Assembly: GCA_030141605.1 (NCBI GenBank)
Contig: JAQGDQ010000015.1
Location: forward strand, 432,001 to 496,000
DNA: 64,000 nt
Direction of reading: 5' to 3'
Source of the DNA: Tubiluchus corallicola
Lineage: Eukaryota > Priapulida > Priapulimorpha > Priapulimorphida > Tubiluchidae
The notes beneath the pieces were generated by a model that worked only from the letters and a program-made list of their open reading frames with translations, did no database searches and had not been told where the DNA came from. The translations under genes were made by a program, and so were the position numbers. Of this stretch, positions 62,823 through 64,000 are shown one piece after another (within the stretch, counting starts at the first letter, position 1; each line of letters begins with the position of its first letter).

Positions 62823-64000
62823 TATAGTAATGAAAGTAAGTGCCATTCATAATTGGATTTCTCTCAAACAACTATGATGTAAATAAAGAATGTGATTATC
62901 AGCAAATGGAGAGAGACTAACCTGCACTTATTTTTATTATTATTTTTTATTTTTTTGATGATTCGATTCTGAAATGACATTTTATAGCCTGTTCCTGGTT
63001 TGTCGAAGAAAGACACAATTTAGTCAGTTGTGTCAAGTACCCAGTGTACTATCAACAGTGCAGTCAAATTGGGCAAAGATTGCCTGCATTGTTCAAAGTG
63101 TTTTGCAAGATGGATTAATTATATACCTGCAGCTGTAATTTCGCGCTATAAGTAAGTTTGCACATTATTGTGTCTTAGTGTTCAAAAGCAAATAATTCAG
63201 TTTAAACTGAAGACAAATCTTGTAAATTGTAGGCTCTTATCATATTGCTATTGCTACCAAGGCATCAAAATCACGATAAGACTGGTTTCAATATTTTTGC
63301 AGAAAAGTCCTTGTTTTAAGGTTTGTATTAGTGAAAGTTGACTGTAAAGATGCAACCTTCCTGGTAATAATCTTATTTCAAATTTATGTAAATAAGTAAA
63401 TCTAGATTGTCCTATAATTCCAGAAGTCTAATTTTCTTACTTGTTTTTACTTTTGGATGATCAACTTAATTAGACCATTCATAAGGAAGCATTATATTAT
63501 TAAATTAAAACAAACCTTTGTAATATTCAAACCAAATCAAGTTTCTTAATTCAAGAATGGGTAAACTGGCCAATTTCAATAAGAATGGTATTACATGTCC
63601 TATGATAACGATGGAAATTGTAACTGCATTGGCTTGTGGTGCCATCTGGTGGTAGATTTGCAATTATATTGCTGGTAAATTTTTAGTAAGACCTTTACTT
63701 CATCGCCTGAACTAAGGCATTGTTTGGCGTGATCCAGGGTGAATTGTAACATTTTTTTCAAAATAATGTTCATTGATGTTATTTTGTTATCATAATGCAT
63801 TGTCAATACTGTTCACGTTGACATACATAGCATCCTAAAAAACGATTTCCTTTTTTTAGATTATGTTGCTCAGTTCAGTCCTTTGTAACTGAGCTTATTT
63901 TTCTTCTGATTGAATCTGTTTTTGTGATTTGTAAGGAAGTGTTCATATTAAATCCATTACTTCAACAGTGATACTGTAAGAGTTGTAAATAGGTTTTTTC
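62823..64000 (+). other. CAAP1: CAAP1 3' UTR and downstream flank
   Basis: An AATAAA lies at 62882-62887, about 60 nt after the stop, and would give a very short 3' UTR. The remaining sequence to the window end is AT-rich, with no recognised gene on either strand. Confidence 0.45.
62882..62887 (+). terminator. CAAP1: Polyadenylation signal AATAAA
   Basis: A canonical hexamer 60 nt after the CAAP1 stop codon, followed by a T-rich stretch (62931-62955) that could serve as the downstream element. Confidence 0.5.

Overview
This is a window of AT-rich, intron-rich metazoan (invertebrate) nuclear DNA. There is no bacterial gene organisation. Two protein-coding genes can be supported, and they point away from each other. 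Everything else is intronic or intergenic sequence with microsatellites and decayed retroelements. The taxon cannot be fixed from sequence alone. Short TTAGGG-type interstitial telomere repeats (61244-61283) and a degenerate repeat of a kind I associate with mollusc or other lophotrochozoan DNA (39540-39720) lean towards a lophotrochozoan, at low confidence.

Left gene (minus strand, 1-2378, running off the left edge). This is the start of a protein with at least eight widely spaced C2H2 zinc fingers. One uninterrupted frame gives 792 codons. The 5' UTR begins at a splice acceptor near 2462. Further 5' UTR exons are proposed at 15359-15455 and 16816-about 16990, the latter next to a promoter-like patch. 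A possible alternative first exon lies at 7874-8170. These upstream exons rest only on splice signals.

Middle (about 17000-37499). No convincing coding sequence. The notable structures are a 57-60 nt-arm hairpin at 35041-35166, a (GA)97 microsatellite at 35641-35834, and a locally CpG-richer patch near 27000-27650.

Right gene (plus strand, 37522-62822). Eight exons join in frame into a 784-residue protein recognisable as the caspase activity and apoptosis inhibitor 1 family (CAAP1). The family core is in exons 2-3 and the conserved LELEMRARAIK helix is in exon 7. A 429-residue acidic tail, encoded by the last exon, is much longer than in the human protein. Intron 2 (15.3 kb) carries two copies of one non-LTR retrotransposon family in opposite orientation, one 5'-truncated (42894-43616, minus) and one with frame-broken reverse transcriptase (51900-54388, plus). 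It also holds cAMP-response-element and E-box palindromes and a CpG-rich patch. Introns 3-7 carry diverged interspersed repeats, TA and GA tracts, and an inverted minisatellite enclosing telomere-type repeats.

The two genes show no functional link beyond being neighbours in head-to-head orientation. No new multi-gene system was found. The strongest unexplained signals are the long hairpin with strand-asymmetric substitutions, the inverted minisatellite with telomeric repeats, and the splice-site ambiguity around the CAAP1 stop codon.
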